Below, piece by piece: positions 63,072 to 64,000 of a DNA stretch of 64,000 nucleotides. Under the pieces are notes generated by a model that was not told the DNA's origin, searched no databases, and was given only the letters and a program-made list of their open reading frames with translations. Made by a program: the position numbers and the translations under genes. Where the stretch lies: positions 310,001 to 374,000 of the forward strand of contig CAVSNU010000003.1 of the NCBI GenBank assembly GCA_963729445.1, given 5' to 3'. The stretch is from JACCZH01 sp963729445 (GTDB taxonomy: Bacteria > Chloroflexota > Chloroflexia > Thermomicrobiales > CFX8). Each line of letters begins with the position of its first letter. The first letter of the stretch is position 1.

Positions 63072-64000
63072 GCAACGCGTGGAGACAGTGCGGGGCAAGT
63101 TTGCCGCGGCCGGCATCGATGGACTCCTCGTCACGCACCCGACCAACCGGCGCTATCTTACCGGCTTCACCGCTGATGACATTCCGCCAAACGAATCGTC
63201 CGGGCACTTGATTGTTGGAGCACAGGACATCGCCCTGGTAACAGGATCTGTCAATGTCACCCAGGCAGAAGCACAGGCGCCGCATGTTCGAGTCGTGAAC
63301 CGGGCGGCTTCCTGGGCGGTCAGCGACGCCGCGCTGATTGAAGAGATGGGTATCCGTCGCATCGGGTTTGAAGCCGACGCCATCCTCGAAGGCGTCCATC
63401 GTGGCATCGGTGACGCACTGAGAGCCAGGAACTACGATTTCGAGTGGGTCGCGGTGGATGGGCTGGTCGAGGAGCTACGCGCGGTCAAGTCTCCTGACGA
63501 AATCGCACTCCTCCGGAGGGCCTTCGAAATCACCAATGCTGCGTTTGAGCGCGTCGCGCCAACGATCGAAGCGGGTCAAACTGAGGCTGAAGTCGCCTGG
63601 CGGATCCATCAAGCCTTCGTCGAGCTCGGCGCCGAGGGGCCGGCCTTCCCCACCATCGTCGCGGCGGGTACGAACGCTGCCCGGCCTCATCACGAACCGG
63701 GTGAGACGGTCATCGTCGAGGGGCAGCCAATCATCATCGACATGGGTGCCCGATACCATGGCTATTCTGCCGACCTGACGCGCACGGTCTGGGTTGGCGA
63801 GCCGGACGACCTGCTCCGGACCGTCTATCCGATAGTCGCCGCAGCGGTGGAGCAGGTGCTCGAGCGGCTGGGGGCCGGTGTCAAGGGTAGCGAGCTGGAT
63901 GGAGTCGCTCGCGAGTATATTGAGCGGCATGGTTTCGGCGAGGCCTTCACACACGGGCTCGGCCACGGGGTCGGGCTGCGAGTTCACGAGGCGCCATCTC
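63058..64000 (+). CDS. Xaa-Pro peptidase / creatinase family (M24), partial at window end
   Basis: 314 codons before the right edge. N-terminal creatinase-type domain with IDGLLVTHPTNRRYLTGFT and GFEADAILEGVHRGIGDALR, then the metallopeptidase pita-bread domain with metal ligands in AAGTNAARPHHEP, IIDMGARYHGYSADLTRTVW and HGLGHGVGLRVHEAP. It should remove an N-terminal residue before proline. GTG 63058 overlaps the aroQ stop by 14 nt. The last ligands lie beyond the window. Confidence 0.92.
   Translation, partial: MTSAKQRVETVRGKFAAAGIDGLLVTHPTNRRYLTGFTADDIPPNESSGHLIVGAQDIALVTGSVNVTQAEAQAPHVRVVNRAASWAVSDAALIEEMGIRRIGFEADAILEGVHRGIGDALRARNYDFEWVAVDGLVEELRAVKSPDEIALLRRAFEITNAAFERVAPTIEAGQTEAEVAWRIHQAFVELGAEGPAFPTIVAAGTNAARPHHEPGETVIVEGQPIIIDMGARYHGYSADLTRTVWVGEPDDLLRTVYPIVAAAVEQVLERLGAGVKGSELDGVAREYIERHGFGEAFTHGLGHGVGLRVHEAPS

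Overview
The window is a gene-dense bacterial chromosome segment of roughly 60% G+C with no phage, insertion sequence or CRISPR array that I can see. The gene set fits a Chloroflexi lineage near Thermomicrobia/Sphaerobacter: actinobacterial-like GT4 glycosyltransferase, NuoG with an FdhA-like C-terminus, DUF4388 and DUF4185 proteins, AroM, and a GH18 protein ending in tandem 72-residue repeats. This placement is an inference from protein style; no rRNA is present to confirm it.

Layout. 1-5.7 kb: tail of a probable UvrD/PcrA helicase, pyruvate phosphate dikinase, dGTPase and DnaG primase. 5.7-13.6 kb: selA, tRNA-Pro, a secreted DUF4185 protein, tRNA-Arg with the ribosome hibernation factor, a GT4, a B3/B4-domain protein, an M20 peptidase and an alkyltransferase-like protein. 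13.8-25 kb: secA, mnmG, a phosphoesterase, UspA and two TrkA proteins, glutamate dehydrogenase and gatB. 25-34.9 kb: a nuoG-nuoI pair, an aldehyde dehydrogenase, nfo with a TGA-containing ArsC/Spx-like gene, a sugar/glycosyltransferase operon, and aroM. 35-45.2 kb: a DegS/DegU-type two-component system, mutL-mpg-valS, and uvrA. 45.3-54 kb: HNH nuclease, serS with two tRNA-Ser genes, a TetR-SMR efflux unit, a second aldehyde dehydrogenase, a lipoprotein solute-binding protein and a branched-chain aminotransferase. 54.2-64 kb: tyrA, NUDIX, uvrB, a membrane-anchored PT-rich protein with a GH18 enzyme, aroQ and an Xaa-Pro peptidase cut by the window end.

The most interesting observation is at 30425-30790. 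An ArsC/Spx-family gene has an in-frame TGA exactly where the first cysteine of the CxxC active site belongs. A hairpin that fits the bacterial SECIS model begins 16 nt after the TGA, and selA, needed to make Sec-tRNA, lies in the same window. This looks like a selenoprotein that ordinary gene callers truncate. It sits upstream of nfo (endonuclease IV), and its promoter region carries a palindrome (GTGTACGTACAC core) also found upstream of dgt-dnaG and, imperfectly, uvrA. The shared motif suggests a DNA-metabolism regulon, possibly SOS-like.

DNA repair is strongly represented: dgt, nfo, ATL, mpg, mutL, uvrA and uvrB, plus the probable helicase tail. Two essential or core genes (valS with five inferred single-base indels in about 430 bp, uvrB with two) are frameshifted while their protein sequence stays well conserved across frames. 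This points to sequence errors in the assembly rather than true pseudogenes.
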